A DNA stretch of 64,000 nucleotides from Flammeovirgaceae bacterium UBA2338 (GCA_002344795.1 DDUM01000050.1:1-64000); one strand, 5' to 3'. Counted from the first letter of the stretch, positions 1-8,701 are shown. Program-made: numbers and translations. Notes: generated by a model from the letters alone, not told the origin.

Positions 1-2
1 CT

Positions 3-128
3 GCAGAACAAGAGCTAGAAAAAAATAAATTCTCATAGGATTTGGGACTACCTTATTTTACGGGATTCAATTTATCGACTGAGCTTTCTTTATCCAACTA
101 TCCTTTCCTGGATATTGAAATGGAGTAA
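3..128 (+). pseudogene. Possible 3' end of an upstream gene, interrupted by TAG
   Basis: One frame entering from the left edge reads plausibly as protein from base 3 to a TAA at 126-128, but holds an in-frame TAG at 36-38. The part before the TAG starts AEQELEKNKFS; the part after it contains FTGFNLSTELSLSNYPFLDI. Either the upstream gene simply ends at 38 and the rest is chance, or its tail has been cut off by a nonsense change. The stretch is too short to identify a family, and the call rests only on protein-like composition. Confidence 0.2.
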
Positions 129-201
129 AAGATAATTATTCTTTACCTCTATTAGTGAGTTTTTAATGCCAAACATCCGCAAAATTTGTTTTTTACATCC
201 A

Positions 202-1857
202 ATGAATATTATTAAAACGCTCGCTGTCATTCTTATTCTATTATTAGGAAAGAATGAAATAACAACAGCTCAGGATAAGTCAATCGAGCAATTTATTTCT
301 GCTGATGACCTCGAATCTTTTCAAGAATATCCACTTCCTGACAGCCAACGGCAGGGGGTGTTCTATAAAAGTATTCAGGGAGGTGCACTTCAAATCGCTG
401 AATACCTGATTACAAAAGGCGCCAATGTAGGTGGGTATACTGGTTCTGGCTCTACTCCGCTCATCATTGCTGTTTCAAACAATGATGAGAAAATGGTGAA
501 GCTACTTCTAAAATCAAAAGCTGATCCTAATCAAAAGGAAAAAGAAGGGCTTCAGGGGACTCCGTTGATGTATTCCAGTGTAAATCCAAACACCAATATT
601 GCAAGTTCACTCATTGAAGTGGGTGCTGACGTCAATATTCTAGATGTAAATAAGGATCCTGCTATCAATTGGGCTGCCTATTACGGTAACATTGCTTTGA
701 TGAGTCTTTTGATAGAACACGGTGCTGATTTATCCATGCGAAGTAAACACGGTACATCTTTGGATGTGGGACTTCGTCTTTGGCATGCCGATTCTGTGAT
801 GGAGGTTTTTCGATCAACAAAGTTTAACGAAGCGATTGATCCGAAAATCAAATCCCTATTATATGCTATAAAAGCGAATGACAATAAAAAAGTAGAAACG
901 CTGCTCAAGAAAGGAGCTAATGCTAACGCGAAGGATGGCTTAGGTACGCCATTACTACAAATTGCCGCTGAGTCAGGAAACCATGATATGGCAAAGCTTC
1001 TTCTTTCCAATGGCGCTGACCCTAATCAAATGAATAGGGTAGGACAAGTGCCGCTGGCTTTTGCAGCGAGATTCAATCATAAAAAGATTATTGAACAACT
1101 ATTAATAGCTGGTGCCGATCCCAATAAGAGGGGAGACTACTACAGACTTACTCCTTTAATGGGTGCAGCGGTAGGAGGAGATGAAAAAATAGGGCGACTA
1201 TTACTGGATGCGGGAGCAAAGTTGAATGCAACAGATTCTGTCAATCAATGTACTGCACTTCATTGGGCCATGTTTTATGGCAACATTTCTTTTGCAAAAA
1301 TGTTATTGCATCAGGGAGCTGATTATAAGAGAGAAGTTCTGGATAAAACCTATACAGGGTATACGTTGGCCAAAGCCTATGGATATATGGAGTTGGTTCG
1401 TGAAATGGAACACCTGGATGCCATCAATAATCCGTTGATTGGATCGTGGAAGATTGATCAAATTCAATATATCTACAAAGACACCACGGTAGTTGTTGAA
1501 AAAGTTGCACAAGGTCGGTTAACGGTTACTCCCAATCGCTACCATATCATTTACAATCCATGGGTCAACCCCAGGGTTCCTTTCAAGATTTTATCCAAAC
1601 CAACAGATGCGGAGATCAAGCATGCATTTCAAACCCTTGTATTCAATACGGGGACATATACCCTTAGCGATACTTTGTTTACGACTACATCCGATATAGC
1701 GAAAGTACCAGGTTTTGAAGGGGGGAAGCAGTATTACTATTTGGAAGTCAATGGGGATCAACTACAGCTGATTATGAAAGATGAAACTTATCCTAATGGA
1801 GAAAAGCCAGAATGGTACCAGAAGTTACAGATACTTTTTAAATTGACTCGGGAGTAA
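202..1857 (+). CDS. Secreted ankyrin-repeat protein with C-terminal lipocalin-like domain
   Basis: I chose the ATG at 202, not the one at 166, because it opens a clean signal peptide (MNIIKTLAVILILLLG, cleavage probably after TTAQ), so the mature protein should be periplasmic or secreted. Residues of about 40-420 are ankyrin repeats with recurring G-A-D-(P/V)-N and T-P-L motifs, separated near residue 220 by a short linker; such repeats bind other proteins. The last 130 residues start with NPLIGSWKIDQ, the GxW opening typical of small lipocalin-like beta-barrel domains in Bacteroidota. It lies 18 bp before the AraC-type regulator and may share its transcript. The partner and role are unknown. 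Confidence 0.8.
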   Translation: MNIIKTLAVILILLLGKNEITTAQDKSIEQFISADDLESFQEYPLPDSQRQGVFYKSIQGGALQIAEYLITKGANVGGYTGSGSTPLIIAVSNNDEKMVKLLLKSKADPNQKEKEGLQGTPLMYSSVNPNTNIASSLIEVGADVNILDVNKDPAINWAAYYGNIALMSLLIEHGADLSMRSKHGTSLDVGLRLWHADSVMEVFRSTKFNEAIDPKIKSLLYAIKANDNKKVETLLKKGANANAKDGLGTPLLQIAAESGNHDMAKLLLSNGADPNQMNRVGQVPLAFAARFNHKKIIEQLLIAGADPNKRGDYYRLTPLMGAAVGGDEKIGRLLLDAGAKLNATDSVNQCTALHWAMFYGNISFAKMLLHQGADYKREVLDKTYTGYTLAKAYGYMELVREMEHLDAINNPLIGSWKIDQIQYIYKDTTVVVEKVAQGRLTVTPNRYHIIYNPWVNPRVPFKILSKPTDAEIKHAFQTLVFNTGTYTLSDTLFTTTSDIAKVPGFEGGKQYYYLEVNGDQLQLIMKDETYPNGEKPEWYQKLQILFKLTRE

Positions 1858-1875
1858 TAACATCCTCCCGGGCAA

Positions 1876-2925
1876 ATGACCGTACTTAGGTATCTACTTT
1901 TTTTCTACTCTTTATCTTCCATTTTTATTTCTGGCGGTCTATTTTTTCAAAAAAAGGGGCGACCTCAGCTTATGTTGTCATTATTTGCCCTCTTGTTTGG
2001 ACTTGAGATGCTCGACTACCTCTATTCAACAAGTAGGTTTGTTCTGATGCTTCCTGATTTTTATGGAATTTACTATTTTTTAGTGGGCTTTATTTATGGC
2101 CCGGTATTGTGGTTTCATTTTAAGGCGTTGATTGATCCTGATCGAAAGGATACGTATTGGTCGCTTTTACATTTTGTTCCCTTTCTGCTGTCCATCATTT
2201 ACTTTCATGATGTTCTTGCACTTTCTGGCGCGGAAAGGATGGCTTACAACAAAGATCATTTCTACGATAGAATAATGCCAATGAATTATGCTCGAGCCGG
2301 ACATCTGTTGTTATATGGCATAGGATTCATTTTACTTATCTACAAGAGCAGGCAGTTGCTAACCGCAAATAATAGGCTCTATGCAATTATCATTTGCTCT
2401 ATCTATTTTATTACCGCTGTTATTGTTTCCTGGTTGACAATGTTTGCAGATCATTGGCGACAGTTTATTGTATATTATTTCCTTGCCTCTACCATTGTTT
2501 TTATTGTCGGTTTCGTTCTTTATTCTCAACCAAATTTTTTGGATGGCATTGCAAAAAAATACTTGCACTCAGGACTTGATGATTTAATGATGCAGAGAAT
2601 CGTTGGCAAGGTGGAATCAGTGTTTAAAGCAGATCAATTGTACCTTGACAGGGAATTGACACTTTACAAGCTGGCCGAACAGATCAGTGAGAAGCCTCAT
2701 TTTATTTCTCAAACGTTATCTTCTCATCTTGGTGTAAATTTTAATGACTATGTTAATCGGTACCGCATAGAACATGCAAAGTGTATGTTAAAGAGTGAAA
2801 AATATACTCATTATAAAATTGAGGCAATTGCACTTGAGTCTGGATTTAACAACAAAGTCACATTCAATAAAGCATTTGGCAAATTTGTGTCCACAACGCC
2901 CTCTGCCTTTAGAGAAGGATTGTAA
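1876..2925 (+). CDS. AraC-family transcriptional regulator with N-terminal membrane domain
   Basis: Residues of about 1-225 contain six or seven hydrophobic helices separated by short loops. The C-terminal 100 residues are an AraC/XylS DNA-binding domain with two helix-turn-helix units; LYKLAEQISEKPHFISQTL is the first and IEAIALESGFNNKVTFNKAF the second, which carries the family's conserved (A/S)GF..K..F core. The architecture implies a membrane-bound regulator that senses something in the membrane or periplasm and binds DNA directly. It follows the ankyrin gene by 18 bp and precedes the TPR/SLOG-like gene by 50 bp. Its targets cannot be read from the sequence. Confidence 0.87.
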   Translation: MTVLRYLLFFYSLSSIFISGGLFFQKKGRPQLMLSLFALLFGLEMLDYLYSTSRFVLMLPDFYGIYYFLVGFIYGPVLWFHFKALIDPDRKDTYWSLLHFVPFLLSIIYFHDVLALSGAERMAYNKDHFYDRIMPMNYARAGHLLLYGIGFILLIYKSRQLLTANNRLYAIIICSIYFITAVIVSWLTMFADHWRQFIVYYFLASTIVFIVGFVLYSQPNFLDGIAKKYLHSGLDDLMMQRIVGKVESVFKADQLYLDRELTLYKLAEQISEKPHFISQTLSSHLGVNFNDYVNRYRIEHAKCMLKSEKYTHYKIEAIALESGFNNKVTFNKAFGKFVSTTPSAFREGL

Positions 2926-2975
2926 TTTGGAACTCATCTGATTTAGTCCAATATTTGGTTTAACCGTTTTATATT

Positions 2976-4667
2976 TTGGAAGATCAGATTATTGACATAG
3001 AGCAATTAATAGGACAAGGCAGGTATCTCGAAGCCAGATCATTAACACAAACCGCTATCGATGAGAACCCCAGCATCCGATTGCAGCAATTGCATGCTTT
3101 GGCGGTATCCAAAAGCGGAATGCCGCTTCAGGCGAAGGCATTTTTAGAGAAATTATACAAGGAACTTCCTGATGAAGCAGAGACGGCTGGTATTTTAGGC
3201 GGTATTTATAAAACATTGTTCAAACAAACTGAAGATTCTGAGTATGCCATTCAGTCTCGTGATACTTACCTTAAAAATTTCTCATTAACAGGTAGCTATT
3301 ACACCGGAATAAATGCAGCAACAATGTCGGCCATAGCCGGACAAGCCCGTAAGGGGAGGGAGATTGCCCAAGAGGTGATTGATAAGATAGGAGACTCAAA
3401 ATCTTTTTGGGAAATAGCCACATTAGGAGAAGCCTATTTGCTTACAAAAGACAATAAAAAGGCTATCGAGTTTTATCAGAAAGCAAGGCAACTGGCAGGA
3501 ACGGATTGGGGAAAAGTCAATTCCGTGCATAACCAGCTTTGGCTGATTAAGCATTACATGAATGTTCCTTCAGAGATTCTTAAAATATTTAGTCCGCCAG
3601 CTGTTGCTGCTTTTGTTGGTCATATGATCGACAAGCCTGACCGGATTAATCCACGATTTCCAGTTTCAATAGAAGATGCTGTGAAAGCTGCTATTAAAGC
3701 ATCCATTCGTGCAAATAAGATTGCTATTGGCTACTGTTCATTGGCGTGTGGAGGAGATATTCTTTTTGCTGAAGCAATGGAAGAAGAAGGAGGTGAGGTG
3801 AATATTTTTTTGCCATTCAATAAGGAAGAGTTTATTCGCGAAAGTGTTGCCTTTGCTGGTGATAATTGGGTAAAACGATTTGATGCACTAAGGAATAGGC
3901 ACACTGTCCATTTTATTACTCAGGAAAATTATGACAATCACCCTGATCTGTTTTCTATGCAAAGCAAGGTTGTTTTGGGGGCTACATTGTTGCGTAGAAG
4001 TATGATACATAGTGCTGCTTTTTTGTTATCTGTATTGTCTGATTTTGATTTTACCAGACTGGAAGGAGGCACAAGAGACAATATTGCTTTGTGGCCATTT
4101 CAGGACAAAATCATCAATATTAGCCCTGATAATTATTTATCAGGTTCCAGAGATGATAAGCAGGAGTATTCAAAGAACAAACCAGCTACGAGCGTTCGTC
4201 CTGCATTGTATACACTTGTGATAGACTCAGAAAAAGAAGAGGCGTGGGAAAGTGTTTTGGAAAAGATTAAAGGGGCCATGGAATCGGCTGTGGTACCTCC
4301 GTTGGCAAGCTGCGTAAAAGGAACTAATATAATCGTTGGGTTTTCAGCGCTGAGGCCATTATGGGATTTTATTTCTGTGCTAGGAAAAACGAAAGGAGTG
4401 AGCCTCCCAGACCTGCGACTAAGTATTAATGGTGGACCTATTGCGTTGGATGATTTCCATGAAAAAGATCCTGTTCAATACAAGATAATGAGTGGCGTGC
4501 ATGTGGAGACAGCTTTGAACGAACATCAATTCAGTATTCCAGGGTATTGTATTGCACTTAGCCCGATTGCATATGAGTTGCCCTTGTACAATGTGGAGAT
4601 AGAATTGCTAAGCAGAGTAAATATGGAGAAAGGAGAGGTAGTTGAGATTTTTAAAGTACTGGGCTAA
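2976..4667 (+). CDS. TPR protein with SLOG-like Rossmann domain
   Basis: The frame opens with TTG (2976); no ATG occurs before residue 48, so TTG is the likely start. Residues of about 1-190 are TPR-like helical repeats (A..L...Y...P.....). Residues of about 205-400 form a Rossmann-like domain whose core SLACGGDILFAEA (from residue 255) followed by VNIFLPF resembles the nucleotide-binding loop of SLOG-superfamily proteins such as DprA and LOG. Bacterial relatives are often labelled TRAFs-binding or TPR-S proteins and occur in nucleotide-signalling conflict systems. The C-terminal 150 residues are unassigned. It converges on the TIR-HD gene with only 3 bp between stop codons. The SLOG assignment is by motif, not by search. 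Confidence 0.6.
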   Translation: MEDQIIDIEQLIGQGRYLEARSLTQTAIDENPSIRLQQLHALAVSKSGMPLQAKAFLEKLYKELPDEAETAGILGGIYKTLFKQTEDSEYAIQSRDTYLKNFSLTGSYYTGINAATMSAIAGQARKGREIAQEVIDKIGDSKSFWEIATLGEAYLLTKDNKKAIEFYQKARQLAGTDWGKVNSVHNQLWLIKHYMNVPSEILKIFSPPAVAAFVGHMIDKPDRINPRFPVSIEDAVKAAIKASIRANKIAIGYCSLACGGDILFAEAMEEEGGEVNIFLPFNKEEFIRESVAFAGDNWVKRFDALRNRHTVHFITQENYDNHPDLFSMQSKVVLGATLLRRSMIHSAAFLLSVLSDFDFTRLEGGTRDNIALWPFQDKIINISPDNYLSGSRDDKQEYSKNKPATSVRPALYTLVIDSEKEEAWESVLEKIKGAMESAVVPPLASCVKGTNIIVGFSALRPLWDFISVLGKTKGVSLPDLRLSINGGPIALDDFHEKDPVQYKIMSGVHVETALNEHQFSIPGYCIALSPIAYELPLYNVEIELLSRVNMEKGEVVEIFKVLG

Positions 4668-4670
4668 GCA

Positions 4671-7307
4671 TTATCGTTGTAGTTTGGCAATCACTTCACT
4701 CAAATGCTTTTGTTTTTCCTCTTCCCTGTATGTCTTCCCATAATTTGTATGGTACCGGTGATTTTCTAAAAATACTTTTTGGGTAAGATTCCATTCTCTT
4801 TCTGTTTCAATGAAACCTTGTTCTTTCATTTCGTTGTAGAGTCTGTTTCCGATTTCATAAAAATCATCGCGGCCCAAATAATCAAGGTCGGCATCACATA
4901 AGATTTTATCCAGCTTGCTTTTAGTCGTTTGAGGAATTTTGGTAGCCATAATCATTGAACAGATCACCTCCAGTTGCTCTGTAGAAAACCCGAATTGGGG
5001 TAAGGTTGCTTTTGCCAACAAACAGCCCTCTGCTTCATGGCCTTTGTAGGTATTGATAAAACCAGCATCATGATAGAGCGCAGCAATTCGCAATAAATTC
5101 GTTTCTTCCTTATTAATTTTTTCAGTTTCTGCAATTCTGAGTGCTGATGTCAATACATCATTGATGTGATCCAGGTTGTGGTAAGAGAGTTTTGTGGGCA
5201 TTTCTGCTTTGAGTTTTTCGCGAATAAAATGCTCGGCACCTGAATAATCAACAGCACAGTTGCCTGTGGTGCCATTTTTTTTATTGAGTATTGATAGTAA
5301 AGGATCAACAGAAAGCCAGATCAAATCAATGTCATTTGATGCTTTCGCTTTCTTGATGGCACCCATTGCCTGACTGTTATCCTGTCGGGAGCAATACACA
5401 TGTGATAAATAGAAGTTGACTCCTTTTTCGTTTTTGTCACTGCGTTGAATGAGTTCATTCAACAATTGATCAGACCTACCTTTCTCGTCCAGGCGCCAAT
5501 AGGCTATTGAAAGGTAAGCGATCATTGAGGGGTGCCTTGTATTTGAATCTTCAAGTCCAGCTTCAAGTACTTCTTTGGCCTTTTCAAAATTACCCATGGT
5601 TACATAGATTCTTCCAAGATGATCGGAAAATCGAATCACTTTTGGAAATAGCTTCATTCCCTCCTCAAACAGGGATACCGCTTCGTTATATTTTTGGGAG
5701 AGATAAAGGTAAATTCCCTGATAATTGAAATAAGCTACACTGTGTGGTTCAATCGATTTGGCTGCATGAATCACTTCGCTGGCCTGGGATAGCCTACCCT
5801 TCATGCTAAGTAGATAGCTATAGGTGTACAGTACATTCGCATTATTGGGACTGAGATCCTTTGCTTTTAGTAGCAGTTCCTCTGTTTTTGTAAAATCCTT
5901 GTTGATAAAAAATTCAACAAAAGCTTTGGTGAGGTAATCATTGTCTGAAGCACCACGCTTCCATGCTTCATCAAGATATTGACTTATCAGGGGCAAAGCT
6001 TCAGTGGGAGAAAGGTCACCATTCCATGACATGCGGGCGGAATAAGAACTGGCCAGATAGGAATATGCTTGCTTAAATTCAGGATCAAGTGCCAGGGCTT
6101 TTTTAAAGTAGTCGGAAGCAATTTGGTACCCCTCTACATTCCACTGGTTAAAGGCATAACGACCTTTCAGGAACAAATCATATGCTTCTAAATTTTGAGT
6201 GGGCTTCTGATTGGATTTTTCAGCTGGACTGATAGAAGACTTGAGTTGTTGTGCTACTACCTCTGCCACTTTATCCTGGATGCTAAAGATGTCATCCATA
6301 CTTTCCAAAAATACTTTTGACCAGATAGGATCATCCTTTTTGGCATCAATCAATTGTACATTGATCCGTACTTTGTTGTTGTGCGATTGGGCGCTTCCTT
6401 CTAAGATATACTTGACTCCTAACTCGGCTGCAATTTCAGGAGCCAGTTTGTCCGTCTTTTTATACCTCATAATTGAGGTTCTGGAAATGACCTTGAGCTC
6501 TCGCATACTTGCCAGTTGCATTAAAATATTCTCTGTCATTCCATCAGCAAAGTATTCCTGAGAAGCATCCTGGGCCAGACTGACAAATGGCAGTACAGCG
6601 ATGGACTTCTCGTTGACTTCTTCCGTTTTTTCATTGGAAGTGCTGTTACTTTTTAAGTACGTACTGTCTTCATCTCCAGTGGGTATTCCAGCATAGCCAG
6701 GTTTTTCCGGAGATTGTATGCCTTGAATAATTTCTTTTAGAGCGTTGGCCACCTTATTCATTTGATCCCGATAAGCAAGTCGCCCTATATTATCTTCACG
6801 CTTGTCGTCCTGTCGCAAGGGGCGATTTACACCTGGTGCCCGATAGGTAAAATCAATGAATCTGAATTTGGCTTGTAACTCATCTTCAATTTGGTCAATA
6901 TCTTCACGCGTAATTTCATGAATGGTGACAGGAAGGATTCTACTGGCCACATTACCATTACCCAACCGAATATCTCTTCCAATTGTATCTTGCAATGCAA
7001 TTTTGTTGAATGCACAAAACTCCTGCTGCCACGCATAGCACCTGGGGTCAGAATAAGTTTGTGAAACAATGGGAATTAAAATGAGCGATTTAAGTTTGTT
7101 GTTCAGGCTTTGGTCGACACTATGATTCTCCAGCAGACCATCGTAGGGATTCTCATCGAAATAGATAGAGATAGATTCTTTAAAAGTCCCCTCCAACTCT
7201 TCGCGAAGGGCCTGAACGAATTGACTTACCCACTTCTCAGCTCGATTGTCTTTGTGGCGATAGGAAATGAAGATGTCGTACTCAAAGCCTTGAACTAAAG
7301 AAATCAT
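4671..7307 (-). CDS. TIR - TolB_N-like - TPR - HD domain fusion protein
   Basis: Residues 8-160 are a TIR domain starting YDIFISYRHKDN, with the W-x-x-E motif AWQQEF (Glu96) where active TIR NADases carry their catalytic glutamate. About 237-360 is the TolB-N/FlgO-like domain (KSIAVLPF... YFADGMTENIL... YILEGS) often fused to bacterial adenylate cyclases. About 380-660 are TPR repeats. The C-terminal 180 residues are an HD phosphohydrolase-type domain with H (YHNLDH), the HD pair at 746-747 (ALYHDAGF) and a later D (CDADLDYLG), so the metal site looks complete. No membrane segment is present, so it should be cytosolic. It may make and break a nucleotide signal, or use TIR for scaffolding. The pairing with the SLOG-like neighbour is noted separately. 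Confidence 0.8.
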   Translation of the reverse strand: MISLVQGFEYDIFISYRHKDNRAEKWVSQFVQALREELEGTFKESISIYFDENPYDGLLENHSVDQSLNNKLKSLILIPIVSQTYSDPRCYAWQQEFCAFNKIALQDTIGRDIRLGNGNVASRILPVTIHEITREDIDQIEDELQAKFRFIDFTYRAPGVNRPLRQDDKREDNIGRLAYRDQMNKVANALKEIIQGIQSPEKPGYAGIPTGDEDSTYLKSNSTSNEKTEEVNEKSIAVLPFVSLAQDASQEYFADGMTENILMQLASMRELKVISRTSIMRYKKTDKLAPEIAAELGVKYILEGSAQSHNNKVRINVQLIDAKKDDPIWSKVFLESMDDIFSIQDKVAEVVAQQLKSSISPAEKSNQKPTQNLEAYDLFLKGRYAFNQWNVEGYQIASDYFKKALALDPEFKQAYSYLASSYSARMSWNGDLSPTEALPLISQYLDEAWKRGASDNDYLTKAFVEFFINKDFTKTEELLLKAKDLSPNNANVLYTYSYLLSMKGRLSQASEVIHAAKSIEPHSVAYFNYQGIYLYLSQKYNEAVSLFEEGMKLFPKVIRFSDHLGRIYVTMGNFEKAKEVLEAGLEDSNTRHPSMIAYLSIAYWRLDEKGRSDQLLNELIQRSDKNEKGVNFYLSHVYCSRQDNSQAMGAIKKAKASNDIDLIWLSVDPLLSILNKKNGTTGNCAVDYSGAEHFIREKLKAEMPTKLSYHNLDHINDVLTSALRIAETEKINKEETNLLRIAALYHDAGFINTYKGHEAEGCLLAKATLPQFGFSTEQLEVICSMIMATKIPQTTKSKLDKILCDADLDYLGRDDFYEIGNRLYNEMKEQGFIETEREWNLTQKVFLENHRYHTNYGKTYREEEKQKHLSEVIAKLQR

Positions 7308-7388
7308 AGTGTATAATCAATTAAAACCAGATGTCGTCTGACTTTCGTATCCAGGTATTTGTAATTGGGCTGAAGAGAGGGCATAAGT

Positions 7389-7396
7389 CAAATATA
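7389..7396 (-). promoter_or_regulatory. Possible -7 element for the TIR gene
   Basis: Read on the minus strand this is TATATTTG, a match to the Bacteroidota -7 consensus TAnnTTTG, about 80 bp before the TIR start codon. I do not see a convincing TTG -33 element at the usual distance. Confidence 0.25.
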
Positions 7397-7503
7397 CTAA
7401 AACAAGGCATTTGATGAGGTATTTTAATACCCACTCATTAATATCAGCGATTATGGGCTGAAGATTAAGTGTTGTTTAAATTCAAGCCCTTCAGTCATTT
7501 AGT

Positions 7504-7511
7504 TATATTTG
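7504..7511 (+). promoter_or_regulatory. Possible relic promoter of the broken kinase locus
   Basis: TATATTTG matches TAnnTTTG and lies 50 bp before the GTG-initiated chimeric frame at 7561. A TTG occurs at 7472-7474, somewhat too far upstream for a standard -33 box. It probably served the kinase gene now destroyed. Confidence 0.3.
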
Positions 7512-7560
7512 GATATACCCAAATTGAAACTTTGGACATTAACACTACCCAGAATCCCTT

Positions 7561-7905
7561 GTGTTGAAGAAAAAGCAAACAAAGGCACCGGCATTCCAAC
7601 CGACTCAATCAAAGTCTATTGCCCAATCAGCTAAATCTGAATTAGCACGTCTTAGAAAGCAAATAAATATTGAGGCCACTTTGGAACGTGTGCGATCCAG
7701 TGCTATACCCATGAGAAAAAGCGGGCAATTGACCCAGGTTGCAAAGGTAATGTTGATACAGCTAGTTGAATTAAAGGCGGTCAAAGATCTTGAAGATGTT
7801 CACCTAGCTCAGATTCTGAATTATTTAAAAGCCTACAGAATTGAAGTTGGGTTATTAATAAATTTTGGAAGTAAAAGCTTAACTTTTAAACGACTTGTAC
7901 TTTGA
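7561..7905 (+). pseudogene. Chimeric remnant: sensor-kinase N-terminus joined to a GxxExxY C-terminus
   Basis: The frame opens with GTG and has two unrelated halves. Residues of about 25-65 (INIEATLERVRSSAIPMRKS) match the coiled segment that recurs before sensor modules in Cytophagales histidine kinases (typically EALERVRSRAMAMQKS). From about residue 67 (QLVELKAV) to the end it is the C-terminal third of a GxxExxY protein. Its DNA from 7808 to 7919 is the same as 8563-8674 apart from about two bases. The GxxExxY part lacks the G-x-x-E-x-x-Y motif and the N-terminal half, so neither parent function is likely. It reads as the scar of a cassette that entered or recombined with a kinase gene. 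Confidence 0.65.
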
Positions 7906-7921
7906 AACAGAATCCGTGATA

Positions 7922-8023
7922 CAGACAATTTACGATATTGTGAAAGCACATGGTGGGGAGTTGAAGAGGGAGACGAAAGAGGGAGAAGGGAGTGAGTTCA
8001 TTATTGAGTTACCCATTGTCTGA
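7922..8023 (+). pseudogene. Histidine-kinase 3'-end fragment, copy 1
   Basis: In frame from 7922 this encodes QTIYDIVKAHGGELKRE and ends ...IELPIV with TGA at 8021-8023, which is the end of a HATPase_c domain just after the G2 box. It is 102 bp long and differs from copy 2 at about five positions. It has no start codon and no upstream kinase core. Confidence 0.75.
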
Positions 8024-8025
8024 AT

Positions 8026-8138
8026 CACTGATTAGTTGGATTACACTGATGAAACGGATTAAAATGAATGAATGGAATATGATTACTTACAGAAAAGGTA
8101 AATCCGTGAAATCCTTCAATCAGTGTCAATCTGTGATG
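8026..8138 (+). repeat. Empty (solo) cassette: two facing terminal repeats without an ORF
   Basis: Bases 8026-8060 (cactgattagttggattaca...) resemble the left end of the intact GxxExxY cassette. Bases 8101-8138 (aatccgtgaaatccttcaat...) resemble its right end in inverted orientation. Only about 40 bp separate them, with no gene. This looks like a cassette whose body was deleted, or a pair of ends brought together. It lies exactly between kinase-tail copies 1 and 2. Confidence 0.55.
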
Positions 8139-8240
8139 CAGACAATTTGCGATATTGTGAAAGCACATGGAGGGGAGTTGAAGGTGGAGACGAAAGAGGG
8201 AGAAGGGAGTGAGTTTATTATTGAGTTACCCATTGTCTGA
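8139..8240 (+). pseudogene. Histidine-kinase 3'-end fragment, copy 2
   Basis: Encodes QTICDIVKAHGGELKVE and ends ...IELPIV with TGA at 8238-8240. It has the same 102-bp length and frame as copy 1. An open frame running into it from 7992 is composed of the repeat ends and is not considered a gene. Confidence 0.75.
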
Positions 8241-8700
8241 ACCACGGATTCTTATGGATTAATGGATTACACGGATTAGGAAATGGCTGACTTAAAATAT
8301 AAAGACATCACCGAGAAAATTATTGGTGCTTCGTTTGAAGTGCATAAATTTCTTGGAAATGGCTTCCAAGAGGTGATTTATCAGCGTGCCTTAGCTTGGG
8401 AATTCACCCAAGCCGGACTTTCGTATCAACGGGAGATTGAACAGGAAATATTTTATAAGGAATTAACGGAACCGATAGGAACAAGAAGAGCAGACTTTGT
8501 AGTGGAAGGAAAAGTATTGGTAGAATTGAAAGCTGTCATTGAACTTGAGGATGTACATTTGGCTCAGATTCTGAATTATTTAAAAGCCTACAGAATTGAA
8601 GTTGGGTTATTAATAAATTTTGGAAGTAAAAGCCTAACTTTTAAACGGCTTGTACTTTGAAACAGAATCCGTGAAACCCATCAATCAGTGTAATCCGTGA
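8241..8700 (+). mobile_element. GxxExxY cassette bounded by imperfect inverted repeats
   Basis: The left end (8242-8278) and the reverse complement of the right end (8664-8699) align over roughly 34 bases. Both begin with a cacggatt core and end with a second cacggatt. They enclose a single gene, GxxExxY. No transposase is present. The same end sequences recur at 8026-8060, 8101-8138 and, shortened, at about 7909-7921. The repeats and their arrangement are visible; that the unit moves is inference. Confidence 0.5.
8283..8660 (+). CDS. GxxExxY family protein (PD-(D/E)XK nuclease-like)
   Basis: At 125 residues it is the usual size for the family. The naming motif is GFQEVIY at residues 27-33. 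Asp71 (RADFVV) followed by ELK at 81-83 gives a D-x9-E-x-K pattern like the metal-binding core of PD-(D/E)XK nucleases, to which the family has been related. Its biological role is not established. The ATG at 8283 directly follows the left inverted repeat and the stop lies just before the right one, so the gene fills the cassette. The last third is nearly identical in DNA to the truncated copy at 7808-7905. That points to recent duplication. Confidence 0.85.
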   Translation: MADLKYKDITEKIIGASFEVHKFLGNGFQEVIYQRALAWEFTQAGLSYQREIEQEIFYKELTEPIGTRRADFVVEGKVLVELKAVIELEDVHLAQILNYLKAYRIEVGLLINFGSKSLTFKRLVL

Positions 8701-8701
8701 T

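Noticed and set aside
2976..7307. Calling this locus a canonical Thoeris system
   Set aside because: Thoeris genes are co-directional, with short TIR proteins and a Macro or SIR2-SLOG effector. Here the genes converge and the domains differ, so only a loose parallel is justified.
7992..8240. An 82-codon open frame ending in a kinase-like tail
   Set aside because: Its first part is made of the cassette end repeats and its second part is kinase-tail copy 2; it is an accident of the repeat array.
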